Positions 24,855-34,580 of a DNA stretch of 47,598 nt are shown here, piece after piece. Source of the DNA: Pseudomonadota bacterium (lineage in GTDB: Bacteria > Planctomycetota > UBA8108 > UBA1146). The translations under genes were made by a program, and so were the position numbers. The stretch covers positions 1 through 47,598 of the forward strand of contig JAFMMO010000003.1 of the NCBI GenBank assembly GCA_017859655.1, in the 5' to 3' direction. Below the pieces are notes generated by a model. The model saw only the letters and a list, made by a program, of their open reading frames with translations. It was not told the origin of the DNA and ran no database searches. Positions within the stretch are counted from its first letter, which is position 1; each line of letters opens with the position of its first letter.

Positions 24855-26755
24855 GCGTCTCCCGCCTCGACATCGGAGCCGGCCCGGTCCGCTCCCGTGG
24901 AGCGGGGTCGCCAGCGGCTCGCGTAGTTGAGGGTGACGCAGGTGAGGGTCGCCACGAGGAGCACCGCGCCGATCACCCAGGGGAGCCCGGCGTCGGTCGA
25001 GTAGCCCTCGGGGAGGGCGAGCTTCCCGCTCCAACCCGCGGACATCGAGATCCCGAGGATGAGCGCGGTGAAGGCGTAGCCGGTGATCAGCCCCGATGCG
25101 GTGAGGATGCCGGGGTGCGTGGAGTGGGAGATCCTGCGGGTCGCGATGAAGCGGGCGAGGGCACCGAGGAGGATCCCGCATCCGATGTCCGCCGGCAGGT
25201 AGATCCCCACCGCGAGGGCGAGGGAGCTGAGGAGCGCGCCCTTCCGCCGCCCGACCTCCTCGATGATGACCGCGAGGACGCCGAGCCCCGCGCCGACCCC
25301 GACCGGCCCCCACGGGATCGCCGAGTCGAGGAAGAGGGAGGCGAGGACGGTGCCGAAGAACGCGGCCTGAGGGCAGGGGATCTCCGCGCTGCCGAGGCCG
25401 CCGAGCTGGGCGTGAGCGATCTGGAGGGCGTAGGGGACGCTGAGCGCCCCCACGAGGAGTCCGACGATCTGACCGATCAGATGATCGGAGACGCGGAAAC
25501 GGCTGAGCTGCACCGTCTTGTAGTCCTGGCTCGCGTCGTTGGCGGCGCACACCGCGACGCAGGTGGCGACGACGACCGGCACGAGGAGGGCGATCCCGTC
25601 CATCCCCTCGAGTCCGATTCCGAGCGCGGTGAGGGAGAGGACGAGCATCCCCATGAAGGTGGTCCCGCTCACCGGTGACGCGGAGGCCCCGACCTGCAGG
25701 GAGAGGAGCGCACCGAGGCCGGAGAGGAACGCGGCGAGGACGAGGGCCACGACCCCCACCACGAGGAGCTGGAGCGCGCTGGCGCCCAGCATCCCCATCA
25801 GGAGGAGGAGCCCGATCGCGCCGATCCCGATCGAGGCGAGCTGACGACGGCGGACATCGGGGGGGATCCGGATCAGCTCCAGATCGACCTCCGCCGCCGC
25901 GGCCGAGCCCGCCCTGCGGCCCTCGAGCGCGTAGCGACCGAGGCTCCAGATGACCGCGACGCACATCGCGGCCCCCCCCACCCAGCGGAAGGTCTCGGAG
26001 GGGAGCCCGTGGGCGGAGGCGTAGCTCGTCACTCCCCCGTGGATCAGGCTTCCGCCGAAGATCATCAGCGCGGTGGGCAGGGTCAGCAGCGCGCCGATGC
26101 CGAGATAGACCGCCGAGGTGGGGATCGGCAGGGCGATGCCGCCCTCGCCCCAGCCGGGGAGGGAGACCCGCCCGAGCTTCTCCGGCAGCAGCTTCAGGGA
26201 ATGGCACGCCTTCAGCACCAGCCCGAGCAGCAGCCCGGGCACGAGGGAGGTCCAGACCGGCGGGCGATCCTCGGGGTTCTCGGCGGCGGTGTCGATGAGG
26301 CGATCGCACGCGACCGCCTCCGGCGCCGGCAGCTTCGGGTCGGTGAGGAACCGCTCGGTGGCGAGACCGACGAAGCCCCACCCGATGAAGGAGCCGACGA
26401 TCGAGGCGAGGATGAGGACGGAGACATCGACGGGCGGGATGTCGAGCCCCTGCTGCCGCGCGAGGACCTGAATGATCGGCGCGGTGAAGACGACCCCCGC
26501 GCTCACCGCGACTCCACCGGAGCCGGTGACCTGCAGCAGGGAGAGGAAGGGTCGGAGGCGCGCTCCGAGGAGCCGGCCGAAGCCGATCCACCCGAACAGT
26601 ACGACGAGCGGGCTCACCCCGGGGGAGATCCCCGCCTTCGCGGTGGCGATCACGATCGCCATCGAGAGGAGCCCGGACACGATCGCTCCGATCAGGATCG
26701 TGCGGATCCGCTCCTTCCGGGTGAGCGCGCCCGAGACCTCGGTCCTCGTGTTCAT
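24851..26755 (-). CDS. OPT-family oligopeptide/metal transporter
   Basis: 634-residue polytopic membrane protein with about 14-16 predicted helices and no signal peptide. It matches the OPT superfamily: an early SPGVSPLVVLFGWIGFGRLLG segment, TGSGGVAVSAGVVFTAP, the FLTDPKLPAPEAVACDRLI loop (typical of OPT proteins, where LPYP or LPAP precedes an acidic stretch), and VAICAANDASQDYKT-like CVAVCAANDASQDYKTVQL. Members move small peptides or metal chelates, driven by protons. Start ATG overlaps the stop of the rhomboid-like gene as ATGA, and the stop overlaps the DinB start as GTGA. Confidence 0.88.
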   Translation of the reverse strand: MNTRTEVSGALTRKERIRTILIGAIVSGLLSMAIVIATAKAGISPGVSPLVVLFGWIGFGRLLGARLRPFLSLLQVTGSGGVAVSAGVVFTAPIIQVLARQQGLDIPPVDVSVLILASIVGSFIGWGFVGLATERFLTDPKLPAPEAVACDRLIDTAAENPEDRPPVWTSLVPGLLLGLVLKACHSLKLLPEKLGRVSLPGWGEGGIALPIPTSAVYLGIGALLTLPTALMIFGGSLIHGGVTSYASAHGLPSETFRWVGGAAMCVAVIWSLGRYALEGRRAGSAAAAEVDLELIRIPPDVRRRQLASIGIGAIGLLLLMGMLGASALQLLVVGVVALVLAAFLSGLGALLSLQVGASASPVSGTTFMGMLVLSLTALGIGLEGMDGIALLVPVVVATCVAVCAANDASQDYKTVQLSRFRVSDHLIGQIVGLLVGALSVPYALQIAHAQLGGLGSAEIPCPQAAFFGTVLASLFLDSAIPWGPVGVGAGLGVLAVIIEEVGRRKGALLSSLALAVGIYLPADIGCGILLGALARFIATRRISHSTHPGILTASGLITGYAFTALILGISMSAGWSGKLALPEGYSTDAGLPWVIGAVLLVATLTCVTLNYASRWRPRSTGADRAGSDVEAGDA

Positions 26756-27567
26756 CCCTCGTCCTCTCCGTCCGATCTTCCGACCCTCGAGGTGGCGCCT
26801 TCATCCCGGGAGACATCGGAGCGGGTCCGCTCCTCCTCCATCAACGCGCGCTCCCTCTCCTCGTGCCCTCGCCGCATCGCCTCCTCGAACCGCCTGCGGC
26901 GACTCGACGCGGATGCCTTCTCGACCTGCCCCCGGAGGAGGGCGGGGCCGAAGAAGAGGAGGTAGTTGAGGAAGGAGGCGAGGATGATGACCCGATCGGC
27001 GTAGTCCGCGGGCGCACCCCACGAACCCAGACCGAAGCGGTAGAGCGCGGTGAGCGCGGCGATCCATCCGATCCAGCGCGCCTTGACCGGGAGAATGCCG
27101 AAGAGGTTGATCGTGAACTCGGGATTGAGGGTCGCGAAGCCGAGGAGCACCGTGGTGTAGAGGTCGGAGAAGCCGCGCAGATGGACGTATCCGGGATCGA
27201 GCTGACCGGCGATCAGCGCTCCCACCAGCGTGAAGATCCAGGCGAAGAGCACGTAGAGGTTCAGTCGCATCGGCCCCCACTGCGACTGCAGGCCGGCGCA
27301 GAAGAGATGGAAGATCATCACGTAGAAGAGGAAGAAGATCGGATTCGTCGGCTCGGGGATCGCGAGGAACGAGACCGCCCGCCACACCTCCCCCTCGAGG
27401 AGCCTCGACGGCCAGAGCACCATCTGCTCGAACGCGCGGTTCGCGCGCTGGGGGTCGACCATCCCGACGAGGTAGAGCATCACCTGCGGCGCGAGGAGGA
27501 CGAAGGAGATGTTGTGGATCGCGTAACGGCCGAAGCGTCGCTCCAGATGGCGCAGCAGCCTCTCCAT
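26752..27567 (-). CDS. Rhomboid-like polytopic membrane protein
   Basis: 271 residues with about six helices (residues 20-200) and a charged, Arg/Glu-rich cytoplasmic tail (about 205-271). The opening LERRFGRYAIHNIS, LLEGEVWRAVSFLAIP, the helix after QSQWGPMRLNLYVLF and FGILPVKARWIGWI match a group of rhomboid/Derlin-fold proteins found in diverse bacteria. The spot where active rhomboids have GxSG reads GFSD, and no histidine follows in the last helices, so a proteolytic role is unlikely and a pseudoprotease or chaperone-like role more plausible. Start at MERLLRHLER: GGGAGG lies six bases upstream and only 10 nt separate it from the prsW stop. Its stop overlaps the OPT start. Confidence 0.75.
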   Translation of the reverse strand: MERLLRHLERRFGRYAIHNISFVLLAPQVMLYLVGMVDPQRANRAFEQMVLWPSRLLEGEVWRAVSFLAIPEPTNPIFFLFYVMIFHLFCAGLQSQWGPMRLNLYVLFAWIFTLVGALIAGQLDPGYVHLRGFSDLYTTVLLGFATLNPEFTINLFGILPVKARWIGWIAALTALYRFGLGSWGAPADYADRVIILASFLNYLLFFGPALLRGQVEKASASSRRRRFEEAMRRGHEERERALMEEERTRSDVSRDEGATSRVGRSDGEDEG

Positions 27568-27577
27568 CGATCCCTCC

Positions 27578-29155
27578 CTAGGCGACATGCTCGTCGAACT
27601 CGTTGAAGTACATGAAGAAGAGCACCGCCATCCCCAGCATGCCGCCGAAGGTGGTCCAGATGCCGGCCCCGATGCCGACCTTCCCGGAGAGATAGAGATA
27701 GTTCATCCCGACCACCGTGGCGAGGGCCCCCACGAAGACGCGCGTGGCCGAGACCCTCGACCGGCGGTGCGGCCGGACCCGGAAGAGGAGTCGGAGGTAC
27801 TGCTGGGAGATGACGATGAAGATGATCATCGAGAGGATCCCCCACTCCTCGAGCTGCGGGGCCAGAATGAAGAAGTCGTAGGCGGCGTGGATGACGACGA
27901 CCTTCGCGAACGCCTCGATGGCCTCGCTCCACGCGTCGCGCCGACGCAGCCGCGCCGCGCGGAAGAGGTGGTGACCCGCGTAGCCGGTCAGGGCCATGTG
28001 CGCGAAGTTCGCGGTCATGAACCGCCCGATGATCCCGTCCCCCGGGTCCATCAGGTAGTAGGAGCCGTTCTCGTTCATCGCGAACCCGAGTCCGACCGCC
28101 GAGGCGAGCACGAGCGCCTGGACCTCTCCCCCCCGCCGCAGCAGGAGGGGCACGAGCGGGATGAAGCAGAGCAGCTTCAGCAGCTCCTCCCGGAACCCGA
28201 TCGAGAGCGCGTGGAGGAGGTGCCAGGTCACCGGCCGACCGACCTCGTCCCCGAGCACCGCCTCCTCCGCCACGAGGGAGAGGAGGGTGAGCTCGGTGCT
28301 CAGCCAGCCGAGGGCGATGGCGACCGGCAGCAGGGCCTGATTCTCCCGCAGCCAGCTCCAGCCTCCGCCGAGGTGAAAGAGCAACAGGAGCCAGCAGAGC
28401 CCGATCACCGAGACCGCGACCCAGATCCCCGGGGTCCAGCGCTCGTACTGGGAGAGGATCATCGGGAGCGCCATCGCGAGGTACTCCCCGCGATCCCGGT
28501 GGTACCGGGCGACGAACCGCGGCGAGGTCGCGCGGCGGGTCGCCGGCTCCGCGATGGCCGCCCCGAACTCCTCGATCCGGTCGGCCCGGAAGAGGGACTC
28601 GGTCCAGCCACCGGTCGCCGTGGGGTCCGGGACGCCACCGGGAGAGAGCCGCCGCGCCCGCTCGAACCACGCAGCCGCGGTCGCGGGATCCCCGCACGCC
28701 AGGGCGATGCGCCCCCCCTCCCGCTGCAGCGCGAAGTCGGCGGGGAAGGGCTCGAGATGAAAGAGGGCGGGGCGCCCGGGGGCGGAGTCCCGCCACGCCA
28801 GCAGCATCGGCAGCGGGACCGGCGCGGTCCGCAGCAGCGCGTCGAAGGAGACCCGGTCGATGGAAGGGAGGGGATCGAGGGGACCCGAGGTCGACCGCAG
28901 GCGGCAGAGCTCGATCCACGCCTCGCGGTCCTCGGGATGGGAGGCGAGGTGATCGAGGAGCCGTCGCTCTCCCGCCGCCGGCCCGGAGCTCGCCGCCTCC
29001 CAGCGCGCCATCTCCACGGCGGAGGGGCCGAGGCCGACGATCCGCAGGAGGATGGAGAGCAGCACGAACCCGCCGAAGATGCCGAGCCCCATCCGCGTGA
29101 GGCTCTCGCGGGTCAGGCGGACGCGTTCCAGTCGACGGACGATGCGGTCGAGCAC
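27578..29155 (-). CDS. PrsW-family intramembrane metalloprotease
   Basis: 525 residues. One N-terminal helix (about 22-42), a 190-residue soluble part with helical-repeat character (GDPATAAAWFERARRLSPG looks TPR-like), then a membrane domain of about eight helices carrying the PrsW signatures: EE at 323-324 in FREELLKLL, Glu362 in GFAMNENGSYY, His386 in NFAHMALTGYAGHHL, and His423/Asp427 in HAAYDFF. PrsW proteins cleave membrane substrates such as anti-sigma factors. The length is greater than Bacillus PrsW (about 220) because of the N-terminal part. GTG start with GAGGAGGCCC upstream. First gene of an operon with the rhomboid-like, OPT and DinB genes. Confidence 0.9.
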   Translation of the reverse strand: MLDRIVRRLERVRLTRESLTRMGLGIFGGFVLLSILLRIVGLGPSAVEMARWEAASSGPAAGERRLLDHLASHPEDREAWIELCRLRSTSGPLDPLPSIDRVSFDALLRTAPVPLPMLLAWRDSAPGRPALFHLEPFPADFALQREGGRIALACGDPATAAAWFERARRLSPGGVPDPTATGGWTESLFRADRIEEFGAAIAEPATRRATSPRFVARYHRDRGEYLAMALPMILSQYERWTPGIWVAVSVIGLCWLLLLFHLGGGWSWLRENQALLPVAIALGWLSTELTLLSLVAEEAVLGDEVGRPVTWHLLHALSIGFREELLKLLCFIPLVPLLLRRGGEVQALVLASAVGLGFAMNENGSYYLMDPGDGIIGRFMTANFAHMALTGYAGHHLFRAARLRRRDAWSEAIEAFAKVVVIHAAYDFFILAPQLEEWGILSMIIFIVISQQYLRLLFRVRPHRRSRVSATRVFVGALATVVGMNYLYLSGKVGIGAGIWTTFGGMLGMAVLFFMYFNEFDEHVA

Positions 29156-29242
29156 GGGCCTCCTCGGCGGGGTTCGGTCGGCACGCGGGGACTATCGGTG
29201 ATCCCGTCTCCGGAGACCAGAAATCTCGCGCCGCCGGCCGCG

Positions 29243-29271
29243 TTGTGATCCGGAGCGCCGTGGGGCAAGAT
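29243..29271 (+). promoter_or_regulatory. Possible promoter of the VIT1/CCC1 gene
   Basis: TTGTGA (29243-29248), 17-bp spacer, CAAGAT (29266-29271), in the 163-nt region between two divergent genes. It would start transcription about 40 nt before the VIT1 ATG. Four of six and three of six bases match the sigma-70 consensus, so this is a weak call. Confidence 0.3.
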
Positions 29272-29318
29272 CCCGGGATCCCCGCCCGGAGCGCATCGAC
29301 CAGGTCGGAGAGCATCCC

Positions 29319-30080
29319 ATGGCTGAGACCCAGAGGCTGGAACCCGAGCTCGACCACGAGCACTCCCCCGAGGCGATCGGAGCCCGCCTCGCCGGGCGCA
29401 CCGGACCCGGCCACCTCCGCGACTTCGTCTACGGGGCGGTGGATGGCACCGTCACGACCTTCGCCGTCGTCTCCGGCGCGGCCGGCGCCGGGCTCGGCGG
29501 GCGGGTGATCGTCATCCTCGGCCTCGCCAACCTCCTCGCCGATGGCTTCAGCATGGCGGTGAGCAACTACCTGGGCACCCGGGCGGAGCTCCAGGGGCGC
29601 GAGCGGGCGCGGTCGATGGAGGAGCGGCACATCGATCACCACCCCGACGGGGAGCGCGAGGAGATCCGCCAGATCTTCGCCGCGAAGGGGTTCGTCGGAG
29701 AGGACCTCGAGCAGGTCGTGCGGGTGATCACCGCGGACCGGGAGCGCTGGATCGAGACGATGCTCCAGGAGGAGCACGGCTACGCCGCGGTCCCTCCCTG
29801 CCCCCGGAAGGCCGCGACGGTCACCTTCACCGCCTTCGTCCTCGTCGGTCTGGTGCCGATCCTTCCCTTCGTCCTGCGGGCGCTCGGCGTCCCGGTGGCG
29901 GAGCCGTATTTCGCCAGCACGATCGGCACGATGATCGCCTTCTTCTCCATCGGAGTCGCGAAGGCGCGCTTCGTCGAGCAGCCCCGCCTGCTCGCGGGAG
30001 TCGAGACGCTCCTCCTCGGAGGTGGCGCGGCCCTCCTCTCCTATGCGGTCGGTGCGCTCCTGAGAGGATGGGTCGGATGA
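29319..30080 (+). CDS. VIT1/CCC1-family iron/manganese transporter
   Basis: 253 residues. The N-terminal helix pair begins at [21 protein letters not shown], the signature of the family (D-G-x-V-T-T-F-A-V-V-x-G), followed by [20 protein letters not shown], an acidic/His-rich metal-binding helix region ([20 protein letters not shown]), then helices [39 protein letters not shown] and a last one ending LLRGWVG. Such proteins export or sequester Fe2+ or Mn2+. Start ATG has GGAGAGCATCCC upstream. Its stop overlaps the start of the next gene (ATGA), so the two are coupled. Confidence 0.9.
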   Translation: MAETQRLEPELDHEHSPEAIGARLAGRTGPGHLRDFVYGAVDGTVTTFAVVSGAAGAGLGGRVIVILGLANLLADGFSMAVSNYLGTRAELQGRERARSMEERHIDHHPDGEREEIRQIFAAKGFVGEDLEQVVRVITADRERWIETMLQEEHGYAAVPPCPRKAATVTFTAFVLVGLVPILPFVLRALGVPVAEPYFASTIGTMIAFFSIGVAKARFVEQPRLLAGVETLLLGGGAALLSYAVGALLRGWVG

Positions 30081-31906
30081 TGGATCGCCCGAGGGTCCGA
30101 AGCGTGGAGGGGGCGCGCTCCCGCCGGCAGCCATCCCGCCCACCTCGGCTGTTGCTGCTCGCCCTGCCGCTCCTCGCCCTGCTGCCCCTCCCTCTCGCGG
30201 GCGCCGTCGCGGCGGAGGAGGCCCGGCCGGTCCTCCGGGTCCGCGCCGACCCGGTCGTCGAGCTCCTCGCCATCGTCTTCCGCCTCGCCGGCAGCCCGGA
30301 GTACTCGACCGCGGCGGAGGGGAGCCCGGGGCGGGCGGCGATCGACGCCCGATTCGCCCGGCATGAGGACCACCCGGCGGTCGCCCTCGCCCGCCGACTT
30401 CGGAGTGAGCGGGGCATCTCTCACGATGCCGTCGTCTCCCTCGCGGTGCACATCAACAACATCCGGAACTTCTCCCTCGTCCAGCCGCTCGAGGACGCAC
30501 CCCGGTACCTCGATGCCCGCTGGGACGCGCCCTCCGCCTCCGCGTTCATCGAGCAGCTCCGCGACTTCGCGACCGAGACCGCCTTCGACGACTGGTGGGA
30601 TGACCAGAGGGAGGTCCATGAAGCCCTGACCGCACCCCTCCTCGAGGGGCTCGTCGCGGAGCTGGATCTCCCGTGGTTTCGAAATCATCTCGGCCTGAGG
30701 ATCGATGGAACCCTCGAGGTGATCGTCTCCCCCGCCGCGGGCGGGAGCGCCTACTCCGTGAGCGCCGAGGTCGAGCGGCGGGACGGAGCGGAGCGGGTGC
30801 ACCATGTGATCCTGGGGGCGATGGGGAAGGACCTCCGGGGAGAGGCGCGGATCCGAGCGGTCGACACCATCGTCCACGAGCTCTGCCATCCCACCGTGAA
30901 CCCCGCCGTCGACGCCCGCGTCGATCTCTTCCGGGAGGCTCGGAGCACCCTCGAGCCCCCGATCGCCCTCGCCATGGAGGAGCAGGGCTACGGGGAGTGG
31001 TCGATCGTGCTGCGCGAGGTCTTCGTGCGGCTCTTCACCCGCGCCTGGATCCTCGAGCACCGCGGCGCCCGCGCGGCCGAGACCTACGATCAGGAGCAGA
31101 CCGCCCGGAGCTTCGCGCTCGTCTCCTCCCTCGCCGAGGAGGAGGCGACCCGACTCGCGGGGGCACCGCCGGCCCCGCTCGAGGAGCGCATCGCGGCGTT
31201 CGCGCCGGCCATCGACAGGATCGCGCGGGAGCAGGCGCGCGAGCTCGAGCCGCATCGTCCCCGAGTGCTCCGCGTCGAGCCGGGGATCGAGTGCCTCGAC
31301 CTCGCCCCCGGTCCCATCACCCTGAGGATCACCTTCGACCGCCCCATGGAGGCGGGGTTCAACGTGATGCGGCTGCGGGCCCCTTTCCCGGAGGTGACCG
31401 GGAGCGCCGGCTGGACCGAGGATCGGCGCGTCTTCTCGGTGCCGCTGAAGGTCGCGGCGGGAGTCCGCTACGAGCTGGGGGTGAACGGACCGGGCGGCGG
31501 GGCCTTCCGCGCGGCGGAGACGGGGGTTCCGCTCATCCCGTTCCGGGTGATCCTGTCGAGCCCGCCTCCGGGGGGCGCCCCCGGCGCGGAGGCGCCGCGG
31601 GTGGTCCGAATCACGCCGAGTCCGGAGGGGGGAGCGGTGGCCCCGGGAGAGACCGAGCTGCGGCTCGAGTTCGATCGGAGGATGGCGGAGAGCTACAGCG
31701 TCACCGGGGGGGGAGAGACCTTCCCGGAGGTGACCGGGGCGCCCCGCTGGAACGAGGAGCGCACCGTCTTCACCCTGCCGATCCGCCTCGTCGCGGGGCG
31801 GAGCTACCTGCTCGGCATCAACGGACCGAACCACTCCGGCTTCCGAAGCGAGGCGGGGGTGCCGGTCGAGCCCCGCACGATCCGCCTCACCGTCGGCTCA
31901 CCCTGA
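30077..31906 (+). CDS. Secreted DUF4932-type zinc metalloprotease with two Ig-like domains
   Basis: 609 residues. Long Arg-rich n-region, then a signal peptide core ([22 protein letters not shown]). The next about 370 residues match DUF4932: [45 protein letters not shown] and the zinc-protease motif HELCH (His267, Glu268, His271) in [15 protein letters not shown]. The C-terminal third holds two similar beta-sandwich repeats of SbsA/Big_5 type ([21 protein letters not shown] and [19 protein letters not shown]), each with a FPEVTG and LGxNGP core, so probably surface- or polymer-binding. Start ATGATG at 30077 overlaps the VIT1 stop; an ATG at 30068 is possible. Its last nine bases overlap the 3' end of the convergent methyltransferase gene. 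Confidence 0.82.
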   Translation: MMDRPRVRSVEGARSRRQPSRPPRLLLLALPLLALLPLPLAGAVAAEEARPVLRVRADPVVELLAIVFRLAGSPEYSTAAEGSPGRAAIDARFARHEDHPAVALARRLRSERGISHDAVVSLAVHINNIRNFSLVQPLEDAPRYLDARWDAPSASAFIEQLRDFATETAFDDWWDDQREVHEALTAPLLEGLVAELDLPWFRNHLGLRIDGTLEVIVSPAAGGSAYSVSAEVERRDGAERVHHVILGAMGKDLRGEARIRAVDTIVHELCHPTVNPAVDARVDLFREARSTLEPPIALAMEEQGYGEWSIVLREVFVRLFTRAWILEHRGARAAETYDQEQTARSFALVSSLAEEEATRLAGAPPAPLEERIAAFAPAIDRIAREQARELEPHRPRVLRVEPGIECLDLAPGPITLRITFDRPMEAGFNVMRLRAPFPEVTGSAGWTEDRRVFSVPLKVAAGVRYELGVNGPGGGAFRAAETGVPLIPFRVILSSPPPGGAPGAEAPRVVRITPSPEGGAVAPGETELRLEFDRRMAESYSVTGGGETFPEVTGAPRWNEERTVFTLPIRLVAGRSYLLGINGPNHSGFRSEAGVPVEPRTIRLTVGSP

Positions 31907-33127
31907 GTCGCCGACCCCGGTCCCGTCCTCGACCCGACGGAGAACGCGGACCTTGAGGTACTCGCTCTCCGGAAGGCGGAGCCACGCGGGGTGGTCCGCG
32001 CCCGCCCCGAGGCGCTCCTCCAGGAAGACGCGAAAGGGCAGGTCGAAGCTCGCCTGCCGGAGGACATCCTCGAACATCTCCCCCCGCAGGTGATAGCTGC
32101 AGCTCGCGGTGATGAGGCGCCCCCCCGGAGCGAGGAGCTGCATCGCGATGCGGTTGAGGTCGCGGTAGCCGCGCTTCCCGCCCTCCACCTCCCGCCGGGA
32201 CTTGCAGAAGGGCGGAGGATCGAGCACGACGAGGTCGAAGCTCTGCCCGTCCGCGCGCAGCTCGCGCACCACATCGAAGGCGTTCCCCACCCGGGCGGTG
32301 AGCGGGCCGAGCTCCTGCGCCTCCGCGGCCGCGGTCGCCCGGGCGAGGGCCTCCGCGGACTGGTCCACGGCGATCGCTTCGCGGGCCCCCCCCGCGAGCG
32401 CCGAGAGCGCGAAGGCTCCCTGGTAGCTGAAGAGGTCGAGCACCCGTGCCGATGCAGCGAGGGCGCGCACGCGAGCGCGGGCGGGGCGCTGGTCGAGATA
32501 GAAGCCGGTCTTGTGACCATCCCACGGGCGCACCCGATGGACCACTCCGTCCTCCTCGATCTCCACCTCGTCGACCCGCTCGCCAGCGAGGAGGCGCACC
32601 TCCTCCGCGAGCCCCTCGCGCTTGCGCACCGGCAGGTCCCCGCGCATCAGCACCATCGCCGGGGAGAAGCGGGCGACGAGCCAGGCGGTGATCGCGCCGC
32701 GATTCGCCTCCACCCAGCCGGAGGTCGACTGGATCACGATGACATCGGAGTAGCGGTCGACGACGAGCCCCGGGACTCCGTCCGCCTCGGAGTGGACGAG
32801 GCGCTCCCCCGTTCGCTCCCCGATGCCGGCCTCCCGCAGGGCGATCGCATCGGAGAGCCGGCGGTCGAGGAACTCCTCCACCTCGGGGACTCCGCTCCCC
32901 TCCCAGGGACCGCACAGGCGCAGAGCGATCTTCGAGCTGCCGTTCGATGTCATCCCGAGACCGAGGTCGCGCCCTCCCGGCGCGCGCACGCGGACGAGCG
33001 CCGTCTTCGGCAGCTCCTGCGAGGCGAGGTCATCGGCGTAGAACCAGGGGTGCCCCCGGCGGCCGATCCGGGCGGCGCGTTCAGGGAGCGTGATGCTCAT
33101 CGTGTCCGAGGTCGGCTCGGTCGCCAT
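31898..33127 (-). CDS. RlmI-like class I rRNA large-subunit methyltransferase
   Basis: 409 residues. N-terminal PUA-like RNA-binding domain with GHPWFYADDL, a middle domain with GVPGLVVDRYSDVIVIQ, and a C-terminal Rossmann methyltransferase with GHKTGFYLDQR, the SAM-binding motif VLDLFSYQGAFALSAL, acidic IAVDQS and the catalytic-type VVLDPPPFCKS. This is the RlmI/RlmK family, of which RlmI makes 5-methylcytosine at position 1962 of 23S rRNA in E. coli; the exact target here is inferred. Start ATG has AAGGA nine bases upstream; a second Met at residue 10 is possible. It follows the HAD gene by 86 nt on the same strand. Confidence 0.9.
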   Translation of the reverse strand: MATEPTSDTMSITLPERAARIGRRGHPWFYADDLASQELPKTALVRVRAPGGRDLGLGMTSNGSSKIALRLCGPWEGSGVPEVEEFLDRRLSDAIALREAGIGERTGERLVHSEADGVPGLVVDRYSDVIVIQSTSGWVEANRGAITAWLVARFSPAMVLMRGDLPVRKREGLAEEVRLLAGERVDEVEIEEDGVVHRVRPWDGHKTGFYLDQRPARARVRALAASARVLDLFSYQGAFALSALAGGAREAIAVDQSAEALARATAAAEAQELGPLTARVGNAFDVVRELRADGQSFDLVVLDPPPFCKSRREVEGGKRGYRDLNRIAMQLLAPGGRLITASCSYHLRGEMFEDVLRQASFDLPFRVFLEERLGAGADHPAWLRLPESEYLKVRVLRRVEDGTGVGDSG

Positions 33128-33213
33128 CGATGGTGTCCTTCCGGGATCGGGGAGTCCGCATCTTCACCGTCGGGCGGACCGCGTCCACCTCTGACGCCGA
33201 GGCGGGGGAGCGC

Positions 33214-33888
33214 TCAGGCCTCGCCGAGCAGATCGAGGATCTGAGCCGGGTGCTCGATGAGGTGGTCCGGACCGTGGGGGAGGAGCTCCTCGCGGTGGAA
33301 GGGCCCCCACAACGCCGCGCCGGTGCGCACCCCCGCAGCCCGACCGCAGCCGATGTCCGCCGGGGCGTCCCCGACGAAGAGGGCCTCCTCGGGACCGACC
33401 TTCAGGAGGGAGAGCGCACGGATCACCGGCTCCGGATGCGGCTTGTGGTGGACGACATCATCGATGGTGACCATGACCTCGAAGTGCTCGAGGAGCCCGA
33501 CGAGGCGCAGTCCGCGCTCGGTGGTCTCGCGCATCTTGCTCGTCACGATGGCGGTCCGCACCCCGCGCGCGCGCGCCGCGTCGAGCATCCCCGGCACCCC
33601 CTCGAAGGAGGTGACGCGGGCATCATGCTCGGCGAGGTTGTGACCGCGGTAGAGATCGATGAGGGCGCTGATCCGCTCGGGGTCCTCCCCCACGCGCTCC
33701 GTGAACACCCCCCGCAGCGGGACCCCGACCCGGCTCCGGTAGTACTCCGGGTCGAAGGGCTCCTCCGGGAACTCCCGTCGATGGACATGCTCGTAGGAGG
33801 CCAGGATCAGATCAATGGTGTCGAGGACCGTGCCGTCGAGATCGAAGAGGAGGGTCCCCACCGGAGGGCGGGGGCGGGAGGTCGACAT
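33214..33888 (-). CDS. HAD-superfamily phosphatase, Gph/PpaX-like
   Basis: 224 residues. Motif I LFDLDGTVLDT with nucleophile Asp16 and acid/base Asp18, a helical cap, motif II TSK in TAIVTSKMRET, Lys in HHKPHPEP, and motif III GDAPADIGCGRAAG. This is the C1-cap HAD group that contains phosphoglycolate phosphatase and pyrophosphatase PpaX. The substrate cannot be told. It lies 35 nt after the SEC-C gene and 86 nt before the methyltransferase gene, so the three probably form one transcript. Confidence 0.88.
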   Translation of the reverse strand: MSTSRPRPPVGTLLFDLDGTVLDTIDLILASYEHVHRREFPEEPFDPEYYRSRVGVPLRGVFTERVGEDPERISALIDLYRGHNLAEHDARVTSFEGVPGMLDAARARGVRTAIVTSKMRETTERGLRLVGLLEHFEVMVTIDDVVHHKPHPEPVIRALSLLKVGPEEALFVGDAPADIGCGRAAGVRTGAALWGPFHREELLPHGPDHLIEHPAQILDLLGEA

Positions 33889-33923
33889 GACGAGGGGTGC
33901 TCCTCACGGGAACGGGTCCGAGG

Positions 33924-34394
33924 CTACGCTTCCTGACAGCACTTCTTGTACTTGCGGCCGCTGCCGCAGGGACAGGGGTCGTTCCGGCCGATCTTCAGAC
34001 CGGGGCGGACCACGGGGCGCGGCTTCTCCTCCATCGCGTCGAGGTACGCCTCGCGCAGCGCGCCGACATACGCGCCGAGGGGCTCTCCATCCGCGAGGCG
34101 CCCCCGCCTCCCCAGGTCGGCGATGAAGTCCCCGATCGCCCGGGGCACCCTTCCGCGGAGCTTCCGCTCCACCGGGAACGCCTGCATCCCCTCGAGCATC
34201 GCCTCCTTGAGGTCGCGCTTCGTCAACTCCCCGGGGGGGACCCCGCGCACCGCGCACGCCTGGAAGAGGAAGGTGACGAGGAGGGCGTCGATGATCGGAT
34301 GGAGCGCCGGGTCGAGGCTCGTCCCTGTCGCATCCTCGACATGCTCATCGACCCACTGCTCGATCGTGTCGCGGATCCAGCCTTCGTGCTCCAC
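33924..34394 (-). CDS. SEC-C motif protein
   Basis: 156 residues, mainly helical, ending in the SEC-C zinc motif [16 protein letters not shown] (CxC, eight residues, CC), as at the SecA C-terminus and in many small proteins thought to contact ribosomes or SecB-like partners. The rest ([18 protein letters not shown] and [14 protein letters not shown]) matches no family I can name. The start is GTG at 34394: GGGAGGACCCC lies directly before it, and the frame upstream is not coding-like. Confidence 0.8.
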   Translation of the reverse strand: MEHEGWIRDTIEQWVDEHVEDATGTSLDPALHPIIDALLVTFLFQACAVRGVPPGELTKRDLKEAMLEGMQAFPVERKLRGRVPRAIGDFIADLGRRGRLADGEPLGAYVGALREAYLDAMEEKPRPVVRPGLKIGRNDPCPCGSGRKYKKCCQEA

Positions 34395-34580
34395 GGGGTC
34401 CTCCCTGCAGGCGACGCGCCCGCCGCCGTCCGGTGGGGCGGAATCGTAACGGAGGAAAGGACTTGGATCGATCCCCGCCCGCGGAAGTCGGTCCGCTTCC
34501 TCCGCGGATGATAGCCTTCTCCACGGGCTCGACCTGCGATGCAGGGACGGCCCGCTGGGACCGAGAGATCGGAGGACCCC

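Noticed and set aside
24855..26816. Minus-strand open frame continuous with the DinB gene, running through the OPT gene in another frame
   Set aside because: Only the last 169 codons (from GTG at 24854) show DinB histidines; the upstream part is Arg/Pro-rich frame-shifted OPT sequence.
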